DNA from: Alphaproteobacteria bacterium
GTDB lineage: Bacteria > Pseudomonadota > Alphaproteobacteria > CACIAM-22H2
DNA: 64,000 nt
Reading direction: 5' to 3'
NCBI GenBank assembly: GCA_017308135.1
Contig: JAFKFM010000006.1
Location: forward strand, 437,724-501,723
Both the position numbers and the translations under genes were made by a program. This document shows positions 25,753 through 34,607 of the stretch, in pieces. The notes beneath the pieces were generated by a model. It saw only the letters and a list, made by a program, of their open reading frames with translations, had not been told where the DNA came from and searched no databases. Position 1 is the first letter of the stretch, and each line of letters starts with the position of its first letter.

Positions 25753-25780
25753 TTGACAGGGTCGGGGAAATCGCTAGATT
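25753..25780 (+). promoter_or_regulatory. Probable rho promoter
   Basis: TTGACA at 25753-25758 is a perfect -35 hexamer; TAGATT at 25775-25780 is a fair -10, with a 16-base spacer. The start point would fall close to 25787-25790, which is at or next to the ATG of the 17-codon leader ORF. This leaves a transcribed rho leader of about 195 bases. Confidence 0.65.
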
Positions 25781-25789
25781 GGCAAGCGG

Positions 25790-25843
25790 ATGGGGGTCGC
25801 CCCTATCTTCGAGGCCGCGTTCTGCGGCCGATTTTCCCGCTGA
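25790..25843 (+). promoter_or_regulatory. rho leader: 17-codon ORF overlapping a terminator-like hairpin
   Basis: An ATG at 25790 opens a 17-codon frame (M-G-V-A-P-I-F-E-A-A-F-C-G-R-F-S-R) ending TGA at 25843. Within it GGCCGC (25813-25818) and GCGGCC (25824-25829) pair around a 5-base loop and are followed by GATTTT (25830-25835), an attenuator-like signal. Given the promoter position, the ATG would be almost leaderless. E. coli rho is also autoregulated through its leader and has a leader peptide (rhoL), so a similar control is a reasonable inference. The rest of the leader (25844-25984) is C-rich, as expected for a Rho loading region. Confidence 0.45.
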
Positions 25844-25984
25844 TATCTTCGATTATTCGAGCGAGCCTTAACGGCACCGCTCGGTCCTTCCAAACAGGAC
25901 GAATTCAAATCGGATACGGCGGGGGCGCGGGCCCCTCGAATCCTCCTCCTCGGCCGACACCTCCCCTCGCGGAACACCAAGACG

Positions 25985-27373
25985 ATGAATCTCCAAGAAC
26001 TGAAGCGCAAAACGCCGGCGGAGTTGCTGGCTTTCGCGGAAGAGCTGCAGATCGAGGGCGCTTCGGCCCTTCGCAAGCAAGACATGATGTTCGCCATCCT
26101 GAAGCGGATGGCCGACAACGACGTCGCGATCTACGGCGACGGCGTGATGGAAATCCTGTCCGACGGGTTCGGCTTCCTGCGCAGCCCCGAATCGAACTAC
26201 CTGCCCGGCCCCGACGACATCTACGTCACGCCGCAATTGATCCGCCGCCACGGCCTGCGCACCGGCGACACGGTCGACGGCCAGATCAAGGCGCCCAAGG
26301 ACGGCGAGCGTTATTTCGCACTGACCACCGTGCGCGCGATCAATTTCGACGAGCCGGACGTCGCGCGCCATCGCATCAATTTCGATAACCTCACGCCGTT
26401 CTATCCGACCTCGCGCTTGCAGCTCGAGGTGACGGACGACAGCCCCGAAGCGGCCCCGCCGCCGATCCCGAAAAAGGCCTCGCGCCGCCCGCAGGGCGAC
26501 GAAGAGGCGATCGCCCTCAAAGGCACGCTGTCGGCCCGCCGGACGGAGAAGAAGGAAAACGCGCCGTCCGGTCCGCGCCGCGACATCACCGGCCGGATCG
26601 TCGATCTGGTTTCGCCGCTCGGCAAAGGCCAGCGCGCGCTGATCATCGCCCCGCCGCGCGTCGGCAAGACCGTGATGTTGCAGAACATCGCGCATTCGAT
26701 CGCGACGAACCACCCCGAGGTCTATCTGATCGTGCTGCTCATCGACGAGCGGCCGGAAGAAGTGACCGACATGATCCGCTCGGTGAAGGGCGAGGTCGTG
26801 TCCTCGACCTTCGACGAACCGGCGCAGCGCCATGTGCAGGTCGCCGAAATGGTGATCGAAAAGGCCAAGCGCTTGGTCGAGCACAAGCGCGACGTCGTGA
26901 TCCTGCTCGATTCCATTACGCGTCTGGCGCGCGCCTACAACACGGTCGTCCCCTCGTCCGGCAAGGTGCTGACCGGCGGCGTGGACGCCAACGCGTTGCA
27001 GCGCCCGAAGCGCTTCTTCGGTGCCGCGCGCAATATCGAGGAAGGCGGGTCGCTGACCATCATCGCGACGGGCCTGATCGATACCGGCAGCCGCATGGAC
27101 GAAGTGATCTTCGAAGAGTTCAAGGGTACCGGTAACTCCGAAATCATCCTGGACCGCAAGCTCGCCGACAAGCGCACCTTCCCGGCCATCGACATCACCA
27201 AGTCGGGGACCCGCAAGGAAGAGCTGCTGGTCGATAAGGCCGTGCTGTCGAAGATGTGGGTCTTGCGCCGCATCCTGATGCCGATGGGCACGACGGACGC
27301 GATGGAGTTCCTGATCGACAAGCTGAAGCACTCGAAGACCAACAAGGATTTCTTCGAGGCGATGAACACCTAG
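25985..27373 (+). CDS. rho: Transcription termination factor Rho
   Basis: 462 aa, longer than the usual 420. N-terminal helix bundle '[21 protein letters not shown]', RNA-binding OB fold '[30 protein letters not shown]', then an extra basic and Pro-rich stretch of roughly 40 residues (about 148-196), and the RecA-like motor: Walker A '[11 protein letters not shown]' (about 222), '[13 protein letters not shown]', Walker B '[15 protein letters not shown]', Q-loop '[21 protein letters not shown]' and R-loop '[10 protein letters not shown]'. Hexameric RNA helicase that terminates transcription. It is followed by a strong intrinsic terminator. Confidence 0.97.
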   Translation: MNLQELKRKTPAELLAFAEELQIEGASALRKQDMMFAILKRMADNDVAIYGDGVMEILSDGFGFLRSPESNYLPGPDDIYVTPQLIRRHGLRTGDTVDGQIKAPKDGERYFALTTVRAINFDEPDVARHRINFDNLTPFYPTSRLQLEVTDDSPEAAPPPIPKKASRRPQGDEEAIALKGTLSARRTEKKENAPSGPRRDITGRIVDLVSPLGKGQRALIIAPPRVGKTVMLQNIAHSIATNHPEVYLIVLLIDERPEEVTDMIRSVKGEVVSSTFDEPAQRHVQVAEMVIEKAKRLVEHKRDVVILLDSITRLARAYNTVVPSSGKVLTGGVDANALQRPKRFFGAARNIEEGGSLTIIATGLIDTGSRMDEVIFEEFKGTGNSEIILDRKLADKRTFPAIDITKSGTRKEELLVDKAVLSKMWVLRRILMPMGTTDAMEFLIDKLKHSKTNKDFFEAMNT

Positions 27374-27379
27374 TTCGCG

Positions 27380-27410
27380 AACCCCCGCCCGACCGGCGGG
27401 GGTTTTCGTT
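27380..27410 (+). terminator. Intrinsic terminator of rho
   Basis: AACCCCCGCC (27380-27389) pairs perfectly with GGCGGGGGTT (27395-27404) around a 5-base loop, followed by TTCGTTT. It starts 7 bases after the rho stop. Confidence 0.88.
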
Positions 27411-27424
27411 TGGGGACGCGCGCG

Positions 27425-27751
27425 ATGCTGATCATGGTGGCGGGGCCGTTCTCGGCCCCCGATGCGGCCGGGCGGGCCGCAAATCTCGCCCGGATGAACG
27501 ATGCGGCCGTGGCGGTCGCCAAGGCCGGTCATATTCCCGTGATCGGCGTCAACGCGGCCTTGCCCGTGCTGGAAGCCGCCGGGTTGCCGCCGAACCACGC
27601 CTGGATGATGGAGATTTCCCTGGCTTTGGCCGCGCGCTGCGACGGCTGCCTGGTGATCGCGTCTTCGCCCGGAGCGGACCGCGAAGCGGCGGTTTTGGCG
27701 GGTCTTGGCCGCCCGGTTTGGCGGCGGATCGAAGACCTGCCGCCCGTTTGA
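27425..27751 (+). CDS. DUF4406-type small protein (nucleoside deoxyribosyltransferase-like fold)
   Basis: 108 aa from ATG 27425. 'MLIMVAGPFSAPDAAGRAANLARMNDAAV' gives an N-terminal beta strand plus G-P-F/Y loop, as in nucleoside 2-deoxyribosyltransferase-like proteins; 'VIGVNAALPVLEAAGL' and 'RCDGCLVIASSPGADREAA' follow. The family is common in alphaproteobacteria and of unknown function. It lies directly downstream of the rho terminator and 40 bases before the histidine kinase. Confidence 0.75.
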   Translation: MLIMVAGPFSAPDAAGRAANLARMNDAAVAVAKAGHIPVIGVNAALPVLEAAGLPPNHAWMMEISLALAARCDGCLVIASSPGADREAAVLAGLGRPVWRRIEDLPPV

Positions 27752-27791
27752 TCCCGGCGCTATAGTCGCGCAAAGGGGGCACCCGAGTACG

Positions 27792-30545
27792 ATGACGGTT
27801 GCCGACGAGCGCGACGAACTGGACCTATCGCCGAACGCCGCCGATCTGGCGCGCATGGCGATTTTGGAGACGGATTCGCACGGCAGAATCCGGCGCGCCA
27901 ACGCGCATGCCGCGCGGATGTTCGGCTATGAAAGCCCGGCCGCGATGATCGCGGGCGTGGCGCATTCGCGCGATCTGTTCGTGCGCGAAACCGACCGCGC
28001 GGCCTTGCGCGCGCGATTGGCGCGCGGCGAAGCCGTGGACAATGTCGTGGTCGAAATGCGCCGGCGCGACGGCAGCGCGTTTTGGGCGGTCCATGGCGTG
28101 ACGGCGAAGGCGGGACCGGACGGGCCGCTCGACCGGACGGTCGGCTGGATCGTCGAGACGGGCAACGTCGTGGATCGCAAGTCAGCGGTCGAGCCGATCG
28201 AGCGGCATTTCGCGGAATCGGAATTCCTCGCTCAGCTTTTCGGCGCGACCGATATCGGCATTTACGAAGCCGACGACCATTGCCGTATTTTGCGCGCCAA
28301 CGAAGCTTTCGCGCGGATGTTCGGCTACGCCTCGGCCGACGAAATGCGCCGCGCCTTGCCGGATGGCAGCGAGGCGATCTATGCGGACGCGGACGATCAC
28401 ACGCGGCTGGTCGACCGGCTGATCAGCGAGGGCACCATCCGCGAAGCCTTATGGCAGGCCCGCCGGCGCGACGGGACGCCCTTCTGGGTGCGTCAATCGG
28501 CGATCCGCGTCGATGGTCCGCCGATGCGGATGATCGGCACCGTCGCGGACGTGACGCAGCTCGTCGAAGCCTGGGCCGAGGTCCAGCGCGCGGAAGCCAA
28601 TTACCGCTCGATGTTCGAAAACGCGAGCCACGGCATCTTCCGTTCGTCGCGCGAGGGCAAGCAGTTGCGCGCCAACCCGGCGTTGGTCGCCCTCAACGGT
28701 TACGACACGGAAGAACAGCTGCTCGCCGCCGTCAACGACATCGCCCAGGAATGGTATGTCGAGCCCGGGCGGCGCGACGAATTCATCCGCTCGGTAGAGC
28801 GCGACGGGCGCGTGCTGGATTTCGAATCGGAAGTCTACCGCCACAAGACGCGCGAGCGCATTTGGGTCTCGGAAAGCGCTTGGGTCGTGCGCGGCCAGGA
28901 CGGGCGCGTGCTCTATTACGAAGGCATGATCGAGGACATCACCGCGCGTAAGCGCGTGGAACTGGCCCTCGCCGCCGCGAAGGCGGAAGCCGAGACCGCG
29001 GCGGCGGATCTGCGCTCGATCTACGACAACGCCAATGTCGGCATTTTCCGCACGATCCCGGGCGGGGCGCAGACGCGTTCCAATCTCGCGCTCGCCCGAT
29101 TGAACGGATTCGACACGGTCGAAGAACAGATCGAAGCGGTGCGCGCCTCGCTGGTCGACGGCAAGACGACCGGCTGGTATGTCGACCCTGCGCGCCGCGA
29201 CGAGTATCGCCGTCAGATGCGCGAGAACGGGCGCCTCGACAATTTCATCTCCGAGGTGCGCCGCCGTAAGACGGGCGAACGCATTTGGATCAGCGAGACC
29301 GCGTGGGTCGTGCGCGACGCGGCCGGCGCCATCGTCGCCTATGAAGGCACGGTCATCGACGTGACCGAGCGCATTCTGGCCGAACGCGCCTTGGCCGAAG
29401 CGAAGGCCGAGGCGGAGCGCTTGGCCGAGGATTATCGCTCGATTTTCGAGAACGCGAATTTCGGCATCTATCGCACGGACGCGAATTGGCGTCAGCTCGC
29501 GGTCAATCCGGCCTTGCTGCGCATCAACGGATTCGAGCGGCCCGAACAGCAGATCGCCGCGAACCCGGCGGCGGGCGAGAAACGGGAAAGCTGGTACGTG
29601 GAACCGGGGCGGCGGGAATTGTTCCGCGGCATCATGGCGCGCGAGGGGCGCATCGCCGGGTTCGAATCCGAAGTCGTGCGGCGCACGACGGGCGAGCGGA
29701 TTTGGGTCAGCGAGAACGCCTGGGCGGTGCGCGATCGCGACGGCAAGATCGTCGCCTTCGAAGGCACGGTCGAGAACGTGACCGCGCGTAAACATGTGGA
29801 GGCGGCGTTACGCGAAGCGAAGGCGGAGGCCGAAGCCGCTTCCGCCGCGAAAAGCGCATTCCTGGCCGTGATGAGCCATGAGTTGCGCACGCCGCTGAAC
29901 GCCATCATCGGCTTCGCCGAAGTGGTGGCCGGGCGATTGTTCGGGCCCAACGACGCGCGCTATTTCGAATACGCCGAATATATCCGCCAATCGGGCACGC
30001 ATCTGCTGAACCTGATCAACGACATTCTCGACCTGTCGAAAATCGGGGCGGGCCAGTTCGACTTGCAGGAAACGGAATTCGATCTCGATCGATTGGCGGA
30101 AGAAGTGGTGCGCCTGTTCGCCGCGAATGCGAGCAAGAGCGGTGTCGCCTTGATTCTGGAGGACGGTTTTCCGCAAGTTTGCGTTCGCGGCGACGCGTTG
30201 CGCTTGAAACAAGTGCTGATGAATCTGGTGTCGAACGCCATCAAGTTCACGCCGCAAGGCGGCTCGGTCACGCTGGCGGCGCGGTTGACCGACACGACGC
30301 TGTGCGTTTGCGTGACCGATACGGGCATCGGCATGACCCCGGCCGAGGCCAAACGCGCCATGGAGCCGTTCGTGCAGATCGACGACGGTCTGGCGCGTAA
30401 ACATGGCGGTACGGGCTTGGGCCTGCCGATCAGCAACCAGCTGGTCATGCTGCATGGCGGCCGGCTGGCCGTCGATAGCGAAAAGGGCAATGGCACCAAG
30501 GTGACGGTCGAGCTGCCGCGCGAGCGCATCGTGGCGCCGGTTTGA
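27792..30545 (+). CDS. Soluble multi-PAS hybrid-less sensor histidine kinase
   Basis: 917 aa, no membrane segment. Two N-terminal PAS domains (about 18-125 and 138-262) are followed by three tandem PAS repeats starting near residues 270, 404 and 547. Each begins 'YRSIFENAN.GI'-like and ends with variants of 'GERIWVSENAWVVRD...YEGT...DVTAR'. Then a HisKA domain with 'SHELRTPLNAIIGFAEV' (phospho-His near 695), N-box 'LMNLVSNAIKFTPQGG' (about 810), G1 'DTGIGM' and G2 'GGTGLGLPIS'. No receiver domain and no response regulator gene beside it, so it is an orphan kinase; the ligand is unknown. Confidence 0.93.
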   Translation: MTVADERDELDLSPNAADLARMAILETDSHGRIRRANAHAARMFGYESPAAMIAGVAHSRDLFVRETDRAALRARLARGEAVDNVVVEMRRRDGSAFWAVHGVTAKAGPDGPLDRTVGWIVETGNVVDRKSAVEPIERHFAESEFLAQLFGATDIGIYEADDHCRILRANEAFARMFGYASADEMRRALPDGSEAIYADADDHTRLVDRLISEGTIREALWQARRRDGTPFWVRQSAIRVDGPPMRMIGTVADVTQLVEAWAEVQRAEANYRSMFENASHGIFRSSREGKQLRANPALVALNGYDTEEQLLAAVNDIAQEWYVEPGRRDEFIRSVERDGRVLDFESEVYRHKTRERIWVSESAWVVRGQDGRVLYYEGMIEDITARKRVELALAAAKAEAETAAADLRSIYDNANVGIFRTIPGGAQTRSNLALARLNGFDTVEEQIEAVRASLVDGKTTGWYVDPARRDEYRRQMRENGRLDNFISEVRRRKTGERIWISETAWVVRDAAGAIVAYEGTVIDVTERILAERALAEAKAEAERLAEDYRSIFENANFGIYRTDANWRQLAVNPALLRINGFERPEQQIAANPAAGEKRESWYVEPGRRELFRGIMAREGRIAGFESEVVRRTTGERIWVSENAWAVRDRDGKIVAFEGTVENVTARKHVEAALREAKAEAEAASAAKSAFLAVMSHELRTPLNAIIGFAEVVAGRLFGPNDARYFEYAEYIRQSGTHLLNLINDILDLSKIGAGQFDLQETEFDLDRLAEEVVRLFAANASKSGVALILEDGFPQVCVRGDALRLKQVLMNLVSNAIKFTPQGGSVTLAARLTDTTLCVCVTDTGIGMTPAEAKRAMEPFVQIDDGLARKHGGTGLGLPISNQLVMLHGGRLAVDSEKGNGTKVTVELPRERIVAPV

Positions 30546-30560
30546 TCGGCCGGCGCGGGG

Positions 30561-31019
30561 CTAAATGTTCGATCCGTCCTTGCGCTTATAGGTCCACGCG
30601 GCGGCGGAACTGGCCTGAAGATCGTCGTCGGGATAGACGACGCTGTCGCCCGGCGTGCGGTCGCCGACTTCCAGATAGACGACATCCGTGTCGGTTTCAT
30701 TGACCAGGCAATGGCCGTTCGCCTCGCCCGCCGGGAAACCCGCGCACATACCGGGCTGCAACACGTGGCGTTCGTTATCCGTCACCAGCGTGGGCGTGCC
30801 CGAAACGATGTAGACGAATTCGTCCTGGCGCGCGTGGTAATGGCGCAAGGCGCTGGCGGATTTCGGCGGGATGGTCGTGAGATTGACGCCGAAATTCTTC
30901 AAGCCCAGCAAGTCGCCGAGCGCGCGCTTGGCGCGCCCGGCGATCTTGGCTTGGAGATCGGGCGGATAACCGGTCGCCACACGCGCCGGCACATCCGCCG
31001 GGTCGACCACCTTCGCCAT
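30561..31019 (-). CDS. Cupin-domain protein
   Basis: 152 aa. A single double-stranded beta-helix domain with cupin motif 1 'LRHYHARQDEFVYIVSGTPTLVTD' (two His and a Glu as metal ligands) and motif 2 'GMCAGFPAGEANGHCLVN' carrying the last His. The ATG shares one base with the stop of the upstream quinone oxidoreductase gene (TAATG), so the two are coupled. Function is not predictable beyond metal-dependent binding or catalysis on a small molecule. Confidence 0.88.
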   Translation of the reverse strand: MAKVVDPADVPARVATGYPPDLQAKIAGRAKRALGDLLGLKNFGVNLTTIPPKSASALRHYHARQDEFVYIVSGTPTLVTDNERHVLQPGMCAGFPAGEANGHCLVNETDTDVVYLEVGDRTPGDSVVYPDDDLQASSAAAWTYKRKDGSNI

Positions 31020-31990
31020 TACGGCACCAGGATGACCGAGCCGGTCGTCTTGCGGCCTTCGAGATCGGTGTGGCAGCGCACCGCGTCCTTCAACGCGTAT
31101 TCGGCCGAGGTTTCGATCTTCACGATGCCCTTCGCGACCACGTCGAACAATTCGTTCGCGGTGGCGACGAGGTCTTCCTTCTTTGCGATATACGTGAACA
31201 GCGTCGGACGCGTGAGGAACAGCGAACCCTTGGCCGCCAGCAAGCCCGTGTTGAGCGGCTCGACGGCGCCCGAGGATTGGCCGAACGACGCGAGCAGGCC
31301 CAAAGGCCGCAAGCAATCGAGCGACTTCAGGAACGTGTCCTTGCCGACGGAATCGTAAACGACCGGCACGCCTTCGGGGATGATCGCCTTGGTCGCGGCG
31401 ACGAAATCCGTGTCGCGATAGAGAATGGTGTGGGCGTAGCCGTTGGCGTGCGCGAGCTTCGCCTTTTCAGGCGAACCGACCGTGCCGATGACGATGGCGC
31501 CCAGATGCTGGGCCCATTGGCCCGCAATCAAACCCACGCCGCCGGCCGCCGCGTGGAACAGGATCGTGTCGCCCTTCTGGACCTTATAGGTGCGGCGCAG
31601 AAGATATTGCGCGGTCATGCCCTTCAGCATCATCGACGCGGCTTGCTTGTCGGTGATGCCGTCGGGCAGCTTGACCACGCGATCGGCGGGCGCGTTGCGC
31701 GCTTCGCTATAGGCGCCGCCGCCCGGGATCACATAGGTGACGCGATCGCCGATTTTGAAATCGGTGACGCCCGCTCCGACCGCGGCGATCGTACCCGCGG
31801 CTTCGTTGCCCGGCGCGAAGGGCGTAGGCGTGGGGTAAAGCCCCGAGCGCATATACGTGTCGATGAAATTGACGCCGATCGCCGTGTGTTTGATCTGCAC
31901 CTGGCCGGGGCCCGGCGGCGCGAGGTCGATATCCTCGTAGACCATCACCTCGGGACCGCCGGATTTTTGCGCGCGAACCGCTTTGACCAT
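31019..31990 (-). CDS. NADPH:quinone reductase / zinc-less medium-chain dehydrogenase
   Basis: 323 aa. N-terminal 'VYEDIDLAPPGPGQVQIKHTAIGVNFIDTYMRSG' pattern (seen in part as 'GVNFIDTYMRSGLYP') and nucleotide site 'ILFHAAAGGVGLIAGQWA' are those of Qor-type quinone reductases, which lack the structural zinc. C-terminus 'VRCHTDLEGRKTTGSVIL' is typical of this clade. AAGGAG precedes ATG 31990. Lies between a dienelactone hydrolase and a cupin gene in the same direction, perhaps one detoxification unit. Confidence 0.92.
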   Translation of the reverse strand: MVKAVRAQKSGGPEVMVYEDIDLAPPGPGQVQIKHTAIGVNFIDTYMRSGLYPTPTPFAPGNEAAGTIAAVGAGVTDFKIGDRVTYVIPGGGAYSEARNAPADRVVKLPDGITDKQAASMMLKGMTAQYLLRRTYKVQKGDTILFHAAAGGVGLIAGQWAQHLGAIVIGTVGSPEKAKLAHANGYAHTILYRDTDFVAATKAIIPEGVPVVYDSVGKDTFLKSLDCLRPLGLLASFGQSSGAVEPLNTGLLAAKGSLFLTRPTLFTYIAKKEDLVATANELFDVVAKGIVKIETSAEYALKDAVRCHTDLEGRKTTGSVILVP

Positions 31991-32004
31991 GGAAATCGTG
32001 CTCC

Positions 32005-32715
32005 TTAGACGAGATTGGTTTTGAAGAATTCGGCGGTGCGCGCATTGGCGAGCTTGGCCGCGTCGGCGTTCCAGTGCTTGCCGCCTTCGCGCGCGAAGGC
32101 GTGGTCTTGTCCCGGATAGACATGGATCGTCACGCTGGAATTGCCAGCGAGACCCGCCTTGATCTTGGCTTGCGCCTCGGGCGGCACGAAGCCGTCCTTC
32201 TCGGCGATATGCATCAGCAGCGGCTTTTTGATCCCGCCGGCGATGTCGAGCAAGCCGTCGAGCCCCACGCCGTAATACGACACGGCCGCATCGGCCGAGG
32301 TGCGCGCCGCCATTTGATAGGCGAGATTGCCGCCCAGGCAGTAACCGACCGCGCCGACTTTTCCGGTCACCGCCGGATGCTTGCGCAACGCGTCGAGCGT
32401 GGCGCCGAGATCTTCGACACCCAGCGCGAAATCGAAGCCCTTGAACAGCTCGAACGCGCGCGCCCATTCGGCGTCGGTCTTGTCGGTGATTTGGATGCCG
32501 GGCTGCTGGCGCCAAAAAATATCGGGGCAGGCGACGACATAGCCTTGACGCGCGTAGCCGTCGGCCAGATCGCGCATCACTTGATTGACCCCGAAAATTT
32601 CCTGGATCAGCACCAAGCCCGGACCCTTCCCGCCCGGTGGCAGCGCCAGATAGGCCGTGAATTCCGTGCCGAATTGCGGGGACGCGGTCTTGGCCGCGAT
32701 CGTGAGGTCGCTCAT
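32005..32715 (-). CDS. Dienelactone hydrolase family protein
   Basis: 236 aa alpha/beta hydrolase. Catalytic Cys in 'VGAVGYCLGGNLAYQMA', Asp in 'HIAEKDGFVPPEAQ' and His in 'YPGQDHAFAREGGKHW', which is the Cys-Asp-His triad of carboxymethylenebutenolidase relatives; 'IQEIFGVNQVMRDLADGYARQGY' is the N-terminal signature. Substrate not certain: many homologs act outside aromatic degradation, and no other ortho-cleavage gene is near. 14 bases from the quinone reductase start. Confidence 0.92.
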   Translation of the reverse strand: MSDLTIAAKTASPQFGTEFTAYLALPPGGKGPGLVLIQEIFGVNQVMRDLADGYARQGYVVACPDIFWRQQPGIQITDKTDAEWARAFELFKGFDFALGVEDLGATLDALRKHPAVTGKVGAVGYCLGGNLAYQMAARTSADAAVSYYGVGLDGLLDIAGGIKKPLLMHIAEKDGFVPPEAQAKIKAGLAGNSSVTIHVYPGQDHAFAREGGKHWNADAAKLANARTAEFFKTNLV

Positions 32716-32826
32716 GGGGGTACTCCCGGGAAAAACTGCGGGGCGGAGCGTGCCAGACCCGGCGGGGGAATCGCAAGCCGGGGTTAATCCTTACGAAAGG
32801 ATCGATGCGGGATTATCGCCCTTAAG

Positions 32827-34014
32827 ATGAATACTCGCGCCCGCAAGCCCAAGATCGACACGCCCGAGACGTTCGAGGCGCGCGGTGTGTGCGTGCCCTT
32901 CGCGCATCGCCAATTGCGCCATATCCGGGCGCGCGCGGAACCCGGCAAACCGCCCAAGGAATGGGAAGCGTTGTTCGCCGATCCGTCGGGCGATTCCGGC
33001 CGGCGCATGATCATGCCGTGGACGCAATTGCCCGGCTGGATGCAGTTTCCGCCGCGCGATATGGGGTTGTATTTCGCGCTGTCGGCGCAGGCCGAGCACG
33101 GGCTGGACCCGCTGACCGTGAAGCGCCTGTCGGCCGAAGCCGATCGCGACCAGGGTGCCGACGATATCGCCAAGGCGCGCTATATCGTCGTCGAGCAGGA
33201 GGAAAAGCTCGAGCGCTTCAAAGCCTATATCGCACTGCTGGTCGCCGCGTCGCGCGAGGCGGGCGACGCGTTGGACAACGCGACACTCAAAGCCGCCGAC
33301 AAGGCCAAGATCATGGCCGAAATCCAAGGCGACAAAGCCGCTGCCAATGCGACGTCGGTCGTGTTCGGCTATTTCGCCAAGCTGGCGGGTTGCAAGGAGA
33401 ACGAGATCGCGCAGCGTTTGGAGAAATTCGCCGAATTGATCGGCCCGCTGGGCGTGCCGAGCGACGATCCGGCGAAATTTCCGACGGAGGGCGCGTTGGG
33501 CCGCGCGGCGACGCGGCTCGACGAGTTTCGCGATCAAGTGCGCGCCCATGAACGCCGCGTGCGCGATCAGGCCGCGCAAAACGCGCTGCTCGTCGCTTTT
33601 GCCGCGACCCAGTTCCGCGATTTGCTGCGCAACGAATATTTCAAGCTCTCGGCGGTGACGAAGGACCTCACCCGCGCCCTCGCCAAACCCGAAGCGGCGG
33701 TGGAAACGCTCGCCCTTGTCCGCCGGCGCGTTTCCTTCGCGCTCGACGGTTGGGAAGAGTGCATGAATGTATGGGACGAAAGCATTCGTCTGCGCGACGA
33801 CGGCAAATCGGGCGCGGCGCCGCTCGACGCGATCGAGTATATCGTCAAGATCATGCCGACCTTGCCGCGCGACGAAGCCGAGGGCGTGGAAGAGGCGACG
33901 TGCTGGAACGGCATCGATCTCGCAAGGTCGAAAATGGTCCGCAATCTGGTGAATTGGATCGACGGCAAGGAAGACGGCGAGATGAAGCAGCGGATCGAAG
34001 GAAAGCGCCCATGA
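32827..34014 (+). CDS. Conserved hypothetical protein, first gene of a coupled operon
   Basis: 395 aa, not recognised as a named family. No signal peptide or membrane segment. Residues 110-260 are strongly helical and charged, with likely coiled-coil stretches ('YIVVEQEEKLERFKAYIALL', 'RLDEFRDQVRAHERRVRDQ'). The C-terminal half has 'VRRRVSFALDGWEECMNVWDE' and 'LDAIEYIVKIMPTLPRDEAEG'. Its stop overlaps the PilZ start (ATGA), so it probably works with that protein. The long helical architecture suggests a structural or scaffold role, which is an inference. Confidence 0.8.
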   Translation: MNTRARKPKIDTPETFEARGVCVPFAHRQLRHIRARAEPGKPPKEWEALFADPSGDSGRRMIMPWTQLPGWMQFPPRDMGLYFALSAQAEHGLDPLTVKRLSAEADRDQGADDIAKARYIVVEQEEKLERFKAYIALLVAASREAGDALDNATLKAADKAKIMAEIQGDKAAANATSVVFGYFAKLAGCKENEIAQRLEKFAELIGPLGVPSDDPAKFPTEGALGRAATRLDEFRDQVRAHERRVRDQAAQNALLVAFAATQFRDLLRNEYFKLSAVTKDLTRALAKPEAAVETLALVRRRVSFALDGWEECMNVWDESIRLRDDGKSGAAPLDAIEYIVKIMPTLPRDEAEGVEEATCWNGIDLARSKMVRNLVNWIDGKEDGEMKQRIEGKRP

Positions 34015-34325
34015 CCGAGCAGCGCCGCGCCGAGCGTGTTTCCGCCGAGGGCGCGTTCCTGTCCGCCAAGGGCACGAAGCTGGCGCTGGCCGACCTGTCG
34101 ACCATGGGGGCCCGCACGCAAGCGCCCTTGCCGGGCTATGGCGAGGGAGATTCGCTGATCATCACGTTGACGGTGCCGGGCCGCAGCGCGAAATCCAAAC
34201 CGGCGGAGTTCGTCGTCCCGGCGATGGTCGTGGCGAATGGCGAGCGCGGGCTGATCGTGCGGTACTCCACGCTCGACCCCAAAGCGGCGGCGGCGATCGA
34301 GAAGTTCCTCGCCCGGGGCGCTTAG
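34011..34325 (+). CDS. PilZ-domain protein
   Basis: 104 aa. Single PilZ-like beta barrel: N-terminal 'QRRAERVSAEG' resembles the R-x-x-x-R c-di-GMP motif and 'LALADLSTMGARTQA' the D/N-x-S-x-x-G motif. It may therefore bind cyclic di-GMP, but spacing and context are only a moderate match. Start overlaps the stop of the upstream hypothetical gene. No cyclase or phosphodiesterase gene is in the window. Confidence 0.75.
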   Translation: MTEQRRAERVSAEGAFLSAKGTKLALADLSTMGARTQAPLPGYGEGDSLIITLTVPGRSAKSKPAEFVVPAMVVANGERGLIVRYSTLDPKAAAAIEKFLARGA

Positions 34326-34370
34326 AAGCGGGTAATCTGACGGCTCCGCGCGAAGGAGCCGCCAGCCCCG

Positions 34371-34607
34371 ATGAAGATCAAGATCGATATCGATTGCACG
34401 CCCGAGGAGGCCCGCGTTTTCATGGGCCTGCCCGATTTGAAGCCCATGCAGGACGCGCTGATGGCCCAAATGCAAGGCCGCATGGAACAGGCGATGAAGG
34501 CGATGGACCCCGAAACGCTGTTCCGCCAGTGGTTCACCGGGGCGGGCATTTCCGAGATGCAGAAATTCTGGACCAATCTCGCGAGCACGAGCAGCGACAA
34601 GAAATGA
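34371..34607 (+). CDS. DUF6489-type small protein
   Basis: 78 aa. 'MKIKIDIDCTPEEARVFMGLPD' then a Met/Gln-rich amphipathic helix ('MQDALMAQMQGRMEQAMKAM') and 'PETLFRQWFTGAGISEMQKFW'. The length, start and C-terminal pattern match a family seen widely in alphaproteobacteria, somewhat like phasin-type polypeptides, with unknown function. Its stop overlaps the start of the ferredoxin-like gene. Confidence 0.78.
   Translation: MKIKIDIDCTPEEARVFMGLPDLKPMQDALMAQMQGRMEQAMKAMDPETLFRQWFTGAGISEMQKFWTNLASTSSDKK

Noticed and set aside
25868..27901. 677-codon minus-strand open frame opposite rho
   Set aside because: Antisense of a complete rho gene; low-complexity Arg/Asp/His composition, no motif.
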